A DNA stretch of 64,000 bases from an uncultured Streptococcus sp. (GTDB lineage: Bacteria > Bacillota > Bacilli > Lactobacillales > Streptococcaceae), in NCBI GenBank assembly GCA_934196125.1, contig CAKPVT010000003.1, forward strand, positions 1 to 64,000. Direction: 5' to 3'. Positions 36,705-45,957 of the stretch are shown piece after piece. The position numbers and the translations under genes are program-made. The notes below the pieces were generated by a model. The model ran no database searches. It saw only the letters and a list, made by a program, of their open reading frames with translations, and was not told the DNA's origin. Every line of letters starts with the position of its first letter. Within the stretch, counting starts at the first letter, position 1.

Positions 36705-37232
36705 TTGAGTATAGACGATTATAGGCCGACCTTCGTGGTTGAGGCAGTTTATGATTTAAGAGCAGATGATTTATTACGACGAGGGATTCATGCCGTGTTA
36801 GTGGATTTAGATAATACCTTAATCGCATGGAATAATCCTGATGGAACGCCTGAAGTACGTGCATGGTTAGATGAGATGACTATGGCGGATATTTCAGTTG
36901 TTGTCGTATCAAATAACAAGCATTCTCGTGTGAATCGTGCGGTTTCGCGATTTGGTGTGGACTTTGTTAGCCGTGCGATGAAACCTTTCACACGCGGTAT
37001 CAGTATGGCAATCAAACGTTATGGTTTTGATCGTGATGAGGTTATCATGGTTGGTGACCAGTTGATGACGGACATTCGTGCGGCACACCGTGCTGATATT
37101 CAGTCCGTTTTGGTCAAGCCATTAATGACTTCTGATGCTTGGAATACAAAGATTAATCGTTGGCGCGAACGCCGTGTTTGGGCTAAACTTGAAGAAAAAT
37201 ACGGAAAAATTCAATATCAAAAAGGAATTTAA
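36705..37232 (+). CDS. yqeG: YqeG-family HAD-IIIA phosphatase
   Basis: 175 residues from TTG 36705, chosen because GGAGAAG lies just before it; a longer frame back to 36591 has no ribosome site. It shows VLVDLDNTLIAWN (HAD motif I) near residue 35, VVVSNNK (motif II) and MVGDQLMTDIRAAHRADI (motif IV). It is the first gene of the conserved yqeG-yqeH-yhbY-nadD-yqeK-rsfS cluster. Its stop overlaps the yqeH ATG by one base. The substrate is unknown. Confidence 0.92.
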   Translation: MSIDDYRPTFVVEAVYDLRADDLLRRGIHAVLVDLDNTLIAWNNPDGTPEVRAWLDEMTMADISVVVVSNNKHSRVNRAVSRFGVDFVSRAMKPFTRGISMAIKRYGFDRDEVIMVGDQLMTDIRAAHRADIQSVLVKPLMTSDAWNTKINRWRERRVWAKLEEKYGKIQYQKGI

Positions 37233-38350
37233 TGGAAGAATTATTATGTATTGGCTGTGGAGCCAACATTCAAATAGAAGATAAGGAAAAGGCAGGATAT
37301 ACCCCAAAAGCTGCTCTTGAAAAAGGTTTAGGGAGTGGCGAATTGTATTGTCAAAGATGTTTTAGATTACGTCATTACAATGAAATCACCGATGTGCACA
37401 TTACTGATGATGAATTTTTGAAACTTCTGCACGAAGTTGGTGATAGTGACGCCCTTGTGGTCAATGTTGTGGATGTCTTTGATTTCAATGGTTCAGTTAT
37501 CCCTGGCTTGCCACGTTTTGTTTCTGGCAATGACGTCCTACTTGTCGGAAATAAAAAGGATATTTTGCCAAAATCAGTTAAGGATAGCAAAGTGACACAA
37601 TGGCTGACAGAACGTGCGCACGAAGAAGGACTTCGTCCAGTTGATGTCATTTTGACGAGCGCCCAAAATCACCAAGCTATCAAGAACTTGATTGAAAAGA
37701 TTGAAAAATTACGTCGTGGGCGTGATGTTTACGTCGTGGGTGTTACAAACGTTGGTAAATCAACACTTATCAATGCTATCATCAAAGAAATCACAGGAGA
37801 AAAAGATATTATCACGACATCTCGCTTCCCTGGAACAACCCTTGATAAAATCGAAATTCCATTGGACGACGGCAGTTATATTTTTGATACACCAGGGATT
37901 ATTCACCGTCACCAAATGGCACATTATCTTGGGGATAAAAATTTGAAATACATCAGTCCTAAGAAAGAAATTAAACCGAAAACTTATCAGCTCAACCCTG
38001 AACAAACGCTGTTCTTGGCTGGTTTGGGACGTTTTGATTTTATCTCAGGAGACAAGCAAGGTTTTACAGCTTATTTTGACAATAATTTGAAATTGCACCG
38101 TACTAAATTAGCTGGTGCTGATGCTTTCTATGACAAACATGTCGGTAGTCTTTTAACACCACCGACAGACAAGGAATTAGCTGATTTTCCAAAATTAGTC
38201 CGTCATGAATTTACCATTAAAGCTAAAATGGATGTGGTTTATTCTGGGCTGGGTTGGATTCGCATTAAAGCTTCGCAAGATAGCCCTGTTAAAATTGCTG
38301 CTTGGGCGCCAGAAGGTGTGGCAGTATTGCTTCGCAAGGCATTGATTTAA
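37232..38350 (+). CDS. yqeH: Ribosome biogenesis GTPase YqeH
   Basis: A 372-residue circularly permuted GTPase that helps assemble the 30S subunit. The N-terminal zinc finger uses CIGCG and CQRC. The G4 motif GNKKD precedes G1 VGVTNVGKSTLINA and G3 FDTPG, the diagnostic permuted order. It is coupled to yqeG by the TAATG overlap. Confidence 0.95.
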   Translation: MEELLCIGCGANIQIEDKEKAGYTPKAALEKGLGSGELYCQRCFRLRHYNEITDVHITDDEFLKLLHEVGDSDALVVNVVDVFDFNGSVIPGLPRFVSGNDVLLVGNKKDILPKSVKDSKVTQWLTERAHEEGLRPVDVILTSAQNHQAIKNLIEKIEKLRRGRDVYVVGVTNVGKSTLINAIIKEITGEKDIITTSRFPGTTLDKIEIPLDDGSYIFDTPGIIHRHQMAHYLGDKNLKYISPKKEIKPKTYQLNPEQTLFLAGLGRFDFISGDKQGFTAYFDNNLKLHRTKLAGADAFYDKHVGSLLTPPTDKELADFPKLVRHEFTIKAKMDVVYSGLGWIRIKASQDSPVKIAAWAPEGVAVLLRKALI

Positions 38351-38488
38351 AAGAATAAAAGAAAGGAAGTTCAGGTCAGTTTTGAGCGACTTGAACAGAG
38401 GCGGAAAATTTGCTGAAAAGCCAACTGAATAATTAAGATTTTTTGTTGAGTGTGTTTTCAGCGGATTTTCATGCCTGATATGATAATT

Positions 38489-38803
38489 ATGTTAACATCA
38501 AAACAACGTGCTTTTTTGAAATCACAAGCACACTCAATGAAACCAATTGTGCAAATTGGGAAAAGTGGTTTTAATGACCAAATTAAAACAAATGTCCGAA
38601 ATGCTTTGGATGCGCGCGAATTGATTAAGGTAACGCTTCTTCAAAATACCGATGAAGATATTCACGAAGTTGCTGAAATCTTAGAAGATGAAATTGGTTG
38701 CGATACTGTTTTGAAAATCGGACGTATCCTTATTTTTTATAAAGAATCATCTAAAAAACAAAACCGTAAAATTTCACCAAAAGTAAAAGAATTGAATCAA
38801 TAA
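38489..38803 (+). CDS. yhbY: Ribosome assembly RNA-binding protein YhbY
   Basis: 104 residues. MLTSKQRAFLKSQAHSMKP and IVQIGKSGFNDQIKTNVRNA are the CRM-domain start, with the GxxG-like KIGRILIFY near residue 80. Longer in-frame starts exist at 38450 and 38471, but family length and sequence favour ATG 38489 even though its ribosome site is poor. The protein binds the 50S precursor. Confidence 0.9.
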   Translation: MLTSKQRAFLKSQAHSMKPIVQIGKSGFNDQIKTNVRNALDARELIKVTLLQNTDEDIHEVAEILEDEIGCDTVLKIGRILIFYKESSKKQNRKISPKVKELNQ

Positions 38804-38879
38804 AGTCAAGTTTACGAATTGACAATGTCGTTTAAAGAGTTAGTCGTTTAAGAAGTCGCCTGGCTTGGAGGTAGTCAAT

Positions 38880-39518
38880 ATGGCATTAGAATTGTTAACT
38901 CCATTCACCAAAGTTGAATTGGAGAAGAAAGAAAAAGATAAAAATCGTAAGCAGATTGGAATTCTAGGAGGTAATTTCAATCCTGTTCATAATGCACATC
39001 TCGTCGTTGCAGACCAAGTTCGCCAACAATTGTGTTTGGATAAGGTTTTTCTTATGCCCGAATACGAGCCACCACACGTTGATAAGAAAAATACAATCGA
39101 TGAAAAACATCGCTTGAAAATGCTTGAATTAGCCATTGAAGGTGTTGAAGGGTTGGGGATTGAAACCATTGAATTGGAACGTAAAGGCATTAGCTATACT
39201 TACGATACAATGAAGCTTTTGATTGAAAAAAATCCTGATGTTGATTACTATTTCATCATTGGCGCAGACATGGTGGATTATTTGCCAAAATGGTATAAAA
39301 TTGATGAATTGATTAAAATGGTACAATTTGTCGGTGTTCAACGTCCTAAATACAAAGCTGGAACGTCTTATCCAGTCATTTGGGTTGATGTGCCGCTGAT
39401 GGATATTTCATCTAGTATGATTCGTCATCATTTTGAAAATGGTTGCCGTCCTAATTTCCTAATGCCACAGGCAGTTATTGACTACATTGAGAAAGAAGGA
39501 ATTTATCATGACTTATGA
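38880..39518 (+). CDS. nadD: Nicotinate-nucleotide adenylyltransferase NadD
   Basis: 212 residues from ATG 38880 behind TTGGAGGTAG. The nucleotidyltransferase motif is [20 protein letters not shown], and the C-terminal [13 protein letters not shown] loop binds the substrate. It makes deamido-NAD from nicotinate mononucleotide and ATP, downstream of PncA in NAD salvage. Its 3' end overlaps yqeK by 11 bp. Confidence 0.95.
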   Translation: MALELLTPFTKVELEKKEKDKNRKQIGILGGNFNPVHNAHLVVADQVRQQLCLDKVFLMPEYEPPHVDKKNTIDEKHRLKMLELAIEGVEGLGIETIELERKGISYTYDTMKLLIEKNPDVDYYFIIGADMVDYLPKWYKIDELIKMVQFVGVQRPKYKAGTSYPVIWVDVPLMDISSSMIRHHFENGCRPNFLMPQAVIDYIEKEGIYHDL

Positions 39519-40101
39519 GGCTTATACCGCAGGGATTGAACGTGTTGAGCTTTTAGGTAAAGTTGCATCAGTTATGAGTGAAAAACGTTTTAACCATGTC
39601 CTTGGCGTGGAAAAAACCGCCATTGAATTGGCAGAGCGTTATGGTTATGATACGGAAAAAGCTGGACTGGCTGGATTAATTCACGATTATGCCAAAGAGA
39701 TTTCAGACCAAGAATTTTTAGATTTGATTGATAAGTATCAGCTTGACCCAGAACTAAAAAAATGGGGCAATAATGTTTGGCATGGCATGGTCGGTATTTA
39801 TAAGATTCAAGAAGATTTGGGCGTGACGGACAAGGAAATCTTGCGTAGTATTGAGACTCATACCGTTGGTTCAAGTGATATGTCCTTGCTAGATAAGATT
39901 GTTTATGTGGCAGACTATATCGAGCCAAATCGCTGTTTTCCCTTGGTGGAAGAAGCGCGCGTGATTGCCAAAAAATCGTTAGATAAGGCGGTTGCCTACG
40001 AAACTGTTCATACCGTAGAACACCTAGCGCACCAAGCCTTTCCTATCTTCTCACAAACCATTGAGACGTATAATGCGTATGTTCATTATTTAAAAGACTA
40101 A
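39508..40101 (+). CDS. yqeK: HD-domain hydrolase YqeK
   Basis: 197 residues from ATG 39508 (GAAGGAA just upstream, inside nadD). It shows the HD motif [11 protein letters not shown] near residue 60 and [19 protein letters not shown] and VYVADYIEP metal ligands. Family members are symmetrical Ap4A hydrolases, which fits its place after nadD. An earlier in-frame start at 39478 lies within nadD and is not preferred. Confidence 0.92.
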   Translation: MTYEAYTAGIERVELLGKVASVMSEKRFNHVLGVEKTAIELAERYGYDTEKAGLAGLIHDYAKEISDQEFLDLIDKYQLDPELKKWGNNVWHGMVGIYKIQEDLGVTDKEILRSIETHTVGSSDMSLLDKIVYVADYIEPNRCFPLVEEARVIAKKSLDKAVAYETVHTVEHLAHQAFPIFSQTIETYNAYVHYLKD

Positions 40102-40132
40102 ATAGATTTATAGAATTGAAAGAGGATTTATA

Positions 40133-40486
40133 TTGACTAAAGAAGAACTTTTGGCTGTTGTTGTCAAGGCAGCTGATGAAAAACGTGCAGAAGACATAGT
40201 TGTCTTAGACCTTTATGGATTGACTAGTGTGACAGATTATTTTGTAGTGGTTAGCGCTATGAACACACGTCAACTGGACGCTATTGCAGAAAATATTCGT
40301 GAAAAAGTTAAAGAGGCTGGTGGTGATGCTAGTCATGCTGAAGGTGATAGTCGTACAGGTTGGGTACTTCTTGACCTTAATGATGTTGTTGTCCATATCT
40401 TCTCAGAAGACGAACGTGAACACTACAACATTGAAAAACTTTGGCACGAAGCACCAATGGTTGACGTATCAGAATACCTTGCTTAA
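40133..40486 (+). CDS. rsfS: Ribosome silencing factor RsfS
   Basis: 117 residues from TTG behind AAAGAGG. It shows [19 protein letters not shown] and the [19 protein letters not shown] core, then [11 protein letters not shown]. It binds L14 on the 50S subunit and blocks subunit joining during starvation. It follows yqeK as in other Firmicutes. A hairpin (ATAATCTG 40505-40512 with CAGATTAT 40525-40532) separates it from the methyltransferase. Confidence 0.95.
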   Translation: MTKEELLAVVVKAADEKRAEDIVVLDLYGLTSVTDYFVVVSAMNTRQLDAIAENIREKVKEAGGDASHAEGDSRTGWVLLDLNDVVVHIFSEDEREHYNIEKLWHEAPMVDVSEYLA

Positions 40487-40572
40487 TTTTGTAGCATTAT
40501 TCTTATAATCTGGGGCACTTGTCTCAGATTATTTCATTCTAAGAATGATAGAAAGTTTGATAGGACAAAACA

Positions 40573-41310
40573 ATGAACAAAAACTACGAAAAATTTGCAT
40601 CGGTTTATGATGCTATCATGGATGACTCCTTTTATGATAAATGGACTGACTTTTCGCTCCGCCATTTTCCAAAAAATAAGAAAAAACTCTTGGAATTAGC
40701 CTGTGGAACTGGGATTCAGTCAGTACGTTTTGCCAAAGCTGGCTTTGACGTGACAGGGATTGATTTGAGTGAAGATATGCTTGAAATCGCAAGAAAACGT
40801 GCAAAAGCAGCCAGCGAAGCTATCGAGTTCAAACAAGGTAATATGCTCGATTTGTCGCAAGCAGGAAAATACGATTTGGTGACCTGTTATTCAGATTCTA
40901 TCTGTTATATGGCTGATGAAGTTGAGGTTGGTGATGTCTTTAAACAAGTTTACGACTGTTTGAATGAGTACGGAGTATTCATCTTTGACGTGCACTCAAC
41001 TTACAAAACTGATACTGTCTTTCCTGGTTATTCTTACCATGAAAATGCAGAAGAATTTGCCATGGTTTGGGATACCTATGCTGATGAGGCACCACATTCT
41101 GTTGTGCATGAATTGACTTTCTTCCTGCAAGACGAGGATGGACGCTTCACACGCTATGACGAAGTTCACGAAGAACGCACTTATGAAGTCCTAACTTACG
41201 ATATCCTCTTGGAACAAGCAGGCTTCAAATCATTCAAACTCTACGCTGATTTCGAAGACAAAAAACCACGCAAAAAATCAGAACGCTGGTTCTTTGTCTG
41301 TCAGAAGTAG
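40573..41310 (+). CDS. Class I SAM-dependent methyltransferase, YqeM-like
   Basis: 245 residues with motif I LLELACGTGIQSVRFAKAG near residue 40, motif II VTGIDLSEDMLEIA, and YDLVTCYSDSICYM (motif IV). It is a single cytoplasmic Rossmann methyltransferase. Its place between rsfS and tmcAL is conserved in streptococci. The substrate is unknown. Confidence 0.88.
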   Translation: MNKNYEKFASVYDAIMDDSFYDKWTDFSLRHFPKNKKKLLELACGTGIQSVRFAKAGFDVTGIDLSEDMLEIARKRAKAASEAIEFKQGNMLDLSQAGKYDLVTCYSDSICYMADEVEVGDVFKQVYDCLNEYGVFIFDVHSTYKTDTVFPGYSYHENAEEFAMVWDTYADEAPHSVVHELTFFLQDEDGRFTRYDEVHEERTYEVLTYDILLEQAGFKSFKLYADFEDKKPRKKSERWFFVCQK

Positions 41311-41326
41311 GGGGAATCCGCTCAAA

Positions 41327-41360
41327 AATTCGCTCACTTTTTTACTAAAATGAGCGAATT
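41327..41360 (+). terminator. Perfect 10-bp hairpin between the methyltransferase and tmcAL
   Basis: AATTCGCTCA (41327-41336) pairs with TGAGCGAATT (41351-41360), with a T-rich loop. No T run follows, so it may process or attenuate the transcript rather than end it. Confidence 0.4.
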
Positions 41361-41401
41361 AGGGAAAAGTTGACTGGATTAGAATTAAAAAGGAGTACTC
41401 C

Positions 41402-42496
41402 ATGACTGTTACTGGTATTATTGCTGAATTTAATCCCTTTCATAATGGGCATAAGTATTTGCTGTCGCAGGCTGAGGGGGTCAAGATTGTTGCCATATCG
41501 GGAAACTTTGTCCAACGTGGTGAGCCTGCGATTGTGGATAAGTGGGTACGCGCGGAAATGGCTCTGCGAAATGGCGCTGATTTGGTGGTTGAATTGCCAT
41601 TTTTGGTGGCTGTTCAGTCAGCGGATTACTTTGCACAAGGTGCGATGGATATTTTAGAGCGTTTAGGTGTGGATAAGTTGGCATTTGGCACTGAAGAAAA
41701 TCTGGATTATCAACACTTTTCACAGATTTATGGGGATAATCAACAGAAAATGGTGGATTACTTGCAAAGTTTGCCAGATAATTTGTCTTATCCACAGAAA
41801 ACGCAGAAAATGTGGGAGACTTTTGCTGGTGTGAACTTTACTGGAAATACGCCAAATCATATTTTAGGGCTTTCTTATGCCAAAGCTTGCGCTGGAAAAG
41901 CTATTCAGATGACTCCAATCATGCGCCAAGGAGCAGGTTATCACTCGCTTGAGACAGAAACACCGTTTGCGTCCGCGACAAATTTGCGTGTCCACAGAAA
42001 AGACAAAGCTTTTGTGGATAAATTCATGCCAAATGCGGACCTTTTCGTCAACGCCCCTCAGGTGACTTGGGATGATTATTTCCCTTTGCTTAAATATCAA
42101 ATCCTGACAAATGCTGATTTGTCGGAGATTTTTCAAGTTAATGAAGAACTAGCTAGTCGTATTCGCTCTGCTATTAGGAGCGTAGCGACTGTGGACGAGT
42201 TAGTGGATAAAGTGGCCACAAAACGCTACACAAGGGCGCGTGTGCGCCGTATTTTGGCTTATATTTTGGTGGGAGCTGTGGAAAAGCCCTTGCCAGAAGC
42301 TGTTCATGTGCTGGGATTTACGCCAAAAGGGCAGGAACACCTCAAAACGGTGAAAAGCTCTGTGGATATCGTGGCTCGAATCGGTGCAAAACCGTGGGAT
42401 GTGGTAACGCAACAAGCCGACCAAGTCTATGCGTTAGGAAATCCACATATTCAAGAGCAAAACTGGGGAAAAGTACCAGTGAGAATCAAGAAGTAA
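41402..42496 (+). CDS. tmcAL: tRNA(Met) cytidine acetate ligase TmcAL
   Basis: 364 residues. The nucleotidyltransferase start is [20 protein letters not shown], followed by [20 protein letters not shown] and a C-terminal helical RNA-binding region ([15 protein letters not shown]). It activates acetate with ATP and acetylates C34 of elongator tRNA(Met). The start codon lies behind AAAAGGAG. It ends the conserved cluster; accessory sequence begins directly after it. Confidence 0.93.
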   Translation: MTVTGIIAEFNPFHNGHKYLLSQAEGVKIVAISGNFVQRGEPAIVDKWVRAEMALRNGADLVVELPFLVAVQSADYFAQGAMDILERLGVDKLAFGTEENLDYQHFSQIYGDNQQKMVDYLQSLPDNLSYPQKTQKMWETFAGVNFTGNTPNHILGLSYAKACAGKAIQMTPIMRQGAGYHSLETETPFASATNLRVHRKDKAFVDKFMPNADLFVNAPQVTWDDYFPLLKYQILTNADLSEIFQVNEELASRIRSAIRSVATVDELVDKVATKRYTRARVRRILAYILVGAVEKPLPEAVHVLGFTPKGQEHLKTVKSSVDIVARIGAKPWDVVTQQADQVYALGNPHIQEQNWGKVPVRIKK

Positions 42497-42534
42497 GCGA
42501 TTATAAGTGAAAAAAACTTCATTTTTTCTCTTGA

Positions 42535-42553
42535 CTCTAACGTAACGTTGTAG
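42535..42553. promoter_or_regulatory. Orphan MerR-type operator palindrome
   Basis: A 19-bp dyad CTCTAACGTAACGTTGTAG (CT..AACGT-A-ACGTT..AG) overlaps a TTGACT hexamer at 42531-42536. Palindromes in a long spacer after TTGAC are the mark of MerR-family promoters that respond to drugs or metals. No MerR gene and no target gene follows within the 289-bp gap. Confidence 0.5.
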
Positions 42554-42702
42554 CAACTACTCAATTAAATTTAAAGTATACGCACCTTTTATAAATCCTT
42601 TTATATCAATGTTTACACTTTTAAAAACTTCAAGAAGATGGACTCAAATCCTCTCATTTGGATAATATTGACACCAATTAACACCATAAAATAGACTAGT
42701 CA

Positions 42703-42732
42703 AGTTCTACCTTTTTAGGTAGAACTATTTTT
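42703..42732 (+). terminator. Rho-independent terminator
   Basis: AGTTCTACC (42703-42711) pairs with GGTAGAACT (42718-42726), followed by ATTTTTAT. It probably ends transcripts from tmcAL or from the lost MerR-type unit. Confidence 0.75.
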
Positions 42733-42752
42733 ATAAAGAGAATGATTTACTC

Positions 42753-42778
42753 AAAAAAAAGCGCCTATTACATAGGCA
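42753..42778 (-). terminator. Terminator for the minus-strand DUF4176 unit
   Basis: Read on the minus strand GTGCCTAT pairs with ATAGGCGC (42761-42779), followed by eight T. It lies 7 bp beyond the DUF4176 stop. Confidence 0.75.
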
Positions 42779-42785
42779 CTCATAC

Positions 42786-43106
42786 TTAGAATCCGAAACT
42801 TCGCTCACTTTCTAATGAACTAACCTTTCCTTTTTTTATTTTTGCCCCTTCTTTTTCTACCCATTTCTCATATCGCTGTATAAAACGTGTTTCTTCTTCA
42901 TCTTTAAATCCTTCAAAAACAACTTCATCGATATCTTCATCATTAAAATAAAAAACTTGTTCTGGATCTAACCCTTCAGGGTAACGTGCACCAGTATAAT
43001 CAAAATAAACTTTCTGCCCCTCATGATCAATCAATGGTCCACGGTTTAAAATCATAATTTTTTGATTTCCTTCTGCTAAATAAACGGTACTTCCAATTGA
43101 TAACAT
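42786..43106 (-). CDS. DUF4176 protein, T7SS-associated
   Basis: 106 residues. It shows MLSIGSTVYLAEGNQKIMIL, the core VYFDYTGARYPEGLDPEQ and a charged C-terminal helix (RFIQRYEKWVEKEGAKIKKG). I recall this YTG-YPEG pattern from DUF4176, a small family found in T7SS and LXG effector loci, related to staphylococcal EsaC-like genes. It starts behind AAGGAGAAT. It is in one unit with the next small membrane gene. Confidence 0.7.
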   Translation of the reverse strand: MLSIGSTVYLAEGNQKIMILNRGPLIDHEGQKVYFDYTGARYPEGLDPEQVFYFNDEDIDEVVFEGFKDEEETRFIQRYEKWVEKEGAKIKKGKVSSLESERSFGF

Positions 43107-43108
43107 AA

Positions 43109-43303
43109 TTAATTCTCCTTATTTTCCTTAATCTGATATTTGATATTAATATTTGGAACAAAGTCATGATTCCACTCTGTTCCAACAGCAACAATAAGCA
43201 ATCCAAAGAATCCAAAAATCACATATAGACCAACAAATCCAATCGTAACCGTCGCAAAAATACCAACTATGATTAATAAAGCAAATATGCTACCGACAAT
43301 CAC
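43109..43303 (-). CDS. Small membrane protein in one unit with DUF4176, start uncertain
   Basis: 64 codons with two hydrophobic segments (residues about 2-22 and 24-42) and a polar tail. The GTG start at 43303 has no good ribosome site, so the N-terminus may have been lost. It ends 2 bp before the DUF4176 start, as in an operon. Small two-helix proteins of this kind accompany DUF4176 in T7SS loci. Confidence 0.45.
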   Translation of the reverse strand: MIVGSIFALLIIVGIFATVTIGFVGLYVIFGFFGLLIVAVGTEWNHDFVPNINIKYQIKENKEN

Positions 43304-43546
43304 CGGTTTGATTTTTAATCATTTATGTATTGTAAAAGGGCTTCTTTTTCTAAAAAATGGTCGTTTAGTCGATTGTAATGGATTTAAACACCGTCCCCAT
43401 TTTACACAGCCACGTCAAAGTGCTATAATGTTAAGGATTACGAATTTAGCTTTGCTAGTTCAGTAGTTCAATGATTTGGAGCTTTAGGGTGTCCAAATCA
43501 ATTAATCATGCTAAAATAAAAATAATCTTTACAAAGGAGACTACCC

Positions 43547-44263
43547 ATGGGACGTAAGTGGGCCAATATTGTTGCCAAAAAAACTGCCAAAGATGGTGCC
43601 AACTCTAAAGTTTATGCGAAATTTGGTGTTGAAATCTATGTTGCTGCTAAAAAAGGTGAACCAGATCCAGAATCAAACTCAGCTTTGAAATTTGTACTTG
43701 AACGTGCAAAACAAGCGCAAGTACCAAAACACGTTATCGACCGCGCAATCGATAAAGCAAAAGGTAATACAGACGAAACTTTCGTTGAAGGTCGTTACGA
43801 AGGATTTGGACCAAATGGTTCAATGATTATCGTTGATACTTTGACAAGTAATGTTAATCGTACTGCTGCTAACTTGCGTACTGCATTTGGTAAAAACGGT
43901 GGGAACATGGGAGCATCTGGTTCTGTATCTTACATGTTCGATAAAAAAGGTGTTATTGTCTTTGATGGTGATGACGCAGATAGTGTTTTTGAACAATTGC
44001 TAGAAGCTGATGTTGATGTTGAAGACGTTGAAGCAGAAGATGGTGTTGTTACTGTTTACACAGCGCCAACTGATCTTCACAAAGGGATTGAATCTTTGCG
44101 TGCTAATGGTATTGAAGAATTCAAAGTAACTGAACTTGAAATGATTCCTCAATCAGAAGTGACACTTGAAGGTGAAGAACTTGAGGTCTTTGAAAAACTT
44201 GTTGATGTTCTTGAAGATGACGAAGATGTTCAAAAAGTTTACCATAACGTATCAGATTTCTAA
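43547..44263 (+). CDS. yebC: YebC/PmpR-family protein
   Basis: 238 residues starting [20 protein letters not shown], with [14 protein letters not shown], the [19 protein letters not shown] core, and [14 protein letters not shown]. Members act as transcription regulators or as factors that ease ribosome stalling; which applies here cannot be told. It starts at ATG behind AAAGGAGAC and ends at a strong terminator. Confidence 0.93.
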   Translation: MGRKWANIVAKKTAKDGANSKVYAKFGVEIYVAAKKGEPDPESNSALKFVLERAKQAQVPKHVIDRAIDKAKGNTDETFVEGRYEGFGPNGSMIIVDTLTSNVNRTAANLRTAFGKNGGNMGASGSVSYMFDKKGVIVFDGDDADSVFEQLLEADVDVEDVEAEDGVVTVYTAPTDLHKGIESLRANGIEEFKVTELEMIPQSEVTLEGEELEVFEKLVDVLEDDEDVQKVYHNVSDF

Positions 44264-44289
44264 TATCAGATATCGTTGATAAAATGATG

Positions 44290-44326
44290 GGATATTCAGC
44301 CTTTTTGAGCTGAATATCCTTTTTAT
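44290..44326 (+). terminator. yebC terminator
   Basis: GGATATTCAGC (44290-44300) pairs with GCTGAATATCC (44309-44319), then TTTTTATTTTT. Confidence 0.9.
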
Positions 44327-44449
44327 TTTTGGTGATAAGCTAAGGCTATCTCGGTGATAAAAAATCTATTGGCAATTAGTGCGCATTTAGGATAGAATAA
44401 ATTTATCACAGTAAAGAAACCTTAAAACTAATGAAAGTGAGGACATCAA

Positions 44450-44632
44450 ATGAAACAAGTCATTGTTGGAATTACAGGAAATATCAAAGAAATGCCAGCT
44501 ATGTCAAGAATGTATTTTGATGCGTTTTCTCGTCATTTATCAGATGGTGTTAAGGTAGCTGGAGGGGTTCCAGAATCTGTTATCGATAGAGTTTCTAGAG
44601 ATAAATTAATAATTCGACAAATTACGGAGTGA
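44450..44632 (+). pseudogene. N-terminal fragment of a class I glutamine amidotransferase-like (C26) peptidase
   Basis: The first 42 codons (VIVGITGNIKEMPAMSRMYF, then SRHLSDGVKVAGGVPE) match the start of gamma-glutamyl-gamma-aminobutyrate hydrolase-like peptidases, normally about 230 residues. The last 18 codons (SVIDRVSRDKLIIRQITE) do not belong. The catalytic cysteine and histidine are missing. It has a normal start region (AAGTGAGG), so the break is an internal deletion or fusion. Confidence 0.55.
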
Positions 44633-44637
44633 TATAC

Positions 44638-44988
44638 ATGATTAAGATTCCAACTAAAAAAGATGATATGCTTGAAATTTACGAAGATAATGGTAAATAT
44701 ATATTAAAGTATCCAACATTCAATATTACTATGCCAGAGGTTACTCAAGAAATCTCTAAAGAATCTGTTGATAGTTACCTAAGAGGTGAACATACCGGAG
44801 AAGAGTTAATTAATTATGCAGCTTCCGGGAAGTGGAAACCCTCTGTTGATTCGTGGCATGCCACTCGACAGTATCTTATTGAACATCCTGAAGATATTTT
44901 GGTTAATATCAAACACAATAAACAATATTTTTCAGATTTTGAATTTAATGATTTTCTTAAAAATCTCTGTTTAAGAAAATTAACATAG
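44638..44988 (+). CDS. Hypothetical protein, unrecognised
   Basis: 116 residues from ATG 44638 behind CGGAG. It begins MIKIPTKKDDMLEIYEDNGK, has a beta-rich first half and a helical second half (LRGEHTGEELINYAASGKW). The DNGKY-L-YPT-N start resembles small proteins found in toxin-immunity islands, but I cannot name a family. Its end runs into the next frame. Confidence 0.5.
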   Translation: MIKIPTKKDDMLEIYEDNGKYILKYPTFNITMPEVTQEISKESVDSYLRGEHTGEELINYAASGKWKPSVDSWHATRQYLIEHPEDILVNIKHNKQYFSDFEFNDFLKNLCLRKLT

Positions 44989-45023
44989 CACAACTAGATT
45001 CCATAGGTGTTATTAAAGGGAAT

Positions 45024-45290
45024 TTGGAATTATTACTTGTTGATACTATTCAATGGATGGAAGAAATTGAATCTATCCATATAGAATTACTTCAAGAAAA
45101 AATTAATAATTATATTCACTATCTCGAAAGCAAGCAATATGTTGAAAAGTATGGCGATAACTTCAAAGAAAAGGTCATCCATATTACCTTTCAATATGCT
45201 CCTTCAGATAATGGTCTTGCTTTTCTAGTTCAAGTTCAAAAAGTTTTGCAATCAACTGATATGAGCTTGAAAGTAACTTTACAAGATTGA
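45024..45290 (+). CDS. DUF6572-like small protein, N-terminus disturbed
   Basis: 88 residues from a TTG. The text WMEEIESIHIELLQEKINNY, IHYLESKQYVEKYG and VIHITFQYAPSDNGLAFLVQ fits my memory of DUF6572, found with immunity genes. In the same frame the upstream codons read IAQLDSIGVIKGN, which looks like the true domain start, but no start codon lies there. A small deletion at the junction with the previous gene is likely. Confidence 0.45.
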   Translation: MELLLVDTIQWMEEIESIHIELLQEKINNYIHYLESKQYVEKYGDNFKEKVIHITFQYAPSDNGLAFLVQVQKVLQSTDMSLKVTLQD

Positions 45291-45293
45291 TTT

Positions 45294-45318
45294 CAAGGCG
45301 CTTTTGCGTCTTTTTCTC
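45294..45318 (+). terminator. Short terminator-like hairpin
   Basis: AAGGCGC TTTT GCGTCTT followed by TTTCTC, just after the DUF6572-like gene. Confidence 0.5.
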
Positions 45319-45465
45319 TCATTCTTCAATCGTAATCTTCTTTTATGGTAAACTATTTGCAAAGCACAGCTGAATTTCAATTCTTTTTCTCATTCTTTAC
45401 TTGCTATTGATAGTTACATTCTCTTTAACGCTCTGCGATTTTCAAAAAAGACCGTAATCATGGGT

Positions 45466-45711
45466 AGTTGGTCATTGACTACAAGGGTGGGGGAATGGCC
45501 AATCTCTTTAAAGACCTGCCCCACTTGCTTGGAACGATTACCAACTTGGATGGGGCGCAAGCCATGCGTGCTTTGACTTCAATCAATGCTGAAATTCACC
45601 GTCGTGAACGCATATTTGTGGCAAATGGGGTTAACCATATCAATCAGTACCAGAAGAAATACAAACTGGGTGAGGTTGCTGAGCCACTACCGCATTTGTT
45701 CTTGATTTCAG
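45466..45711 (+). pseudogene. Fragment of EssC, the T7SS FtsK/SpoIIIE-type ATPase
   Basis: About 80 in-frame codons: [60 protein letters not shown] and [11 protein letters not shown]. These correspond to the segment of an EssC FtsK domain between the sheet after Walker A and the Walker B strand. Both Walker A and the DEFAEL acidic part are absent. The piece starts abruptly at 45466 and ends where an IS110 fragment begins. Confidence 0.75.
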
Positions 45712-45831
45712 ATGATGAAAACCTTGATAAGAATTGGCAAATCTGAAGTTAGTTATCATCGCTTCTCCAGTTTCATCAATGCAAGCTAAATCATGTTTGT
45801 TTTTGGCAATGTCAATACCAACATAGAGCAT
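45706..45831 (-). pseudogene. N-terminal fragment of an IS110-family transposase
   Basis: From ATG 45831, behind AAAGGAATC, the frame reads MLYVGIDIAKNKHDLACIDE and then [16 protein letters not shown]. This is the start of the RuvC-like DEDD domain of IS110 transposases, with the first catalytic aspartate in GIDIAK. The remaining 350 or so codons are absent; the frame runs into the essC fragment. Confidence 0.75.
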
Positions 45832-45957
45832 AAGTTTCTGATTCCTTTCCAAGTGATTAGCGACTGTTGTTCGTTCCACGCACTCTTTGCCTTGTATTCT
45901 TACACGAAATAAAACGTCCAAGCGTTATCATTCTCATTACCAATAAAAAAAAGAGCT

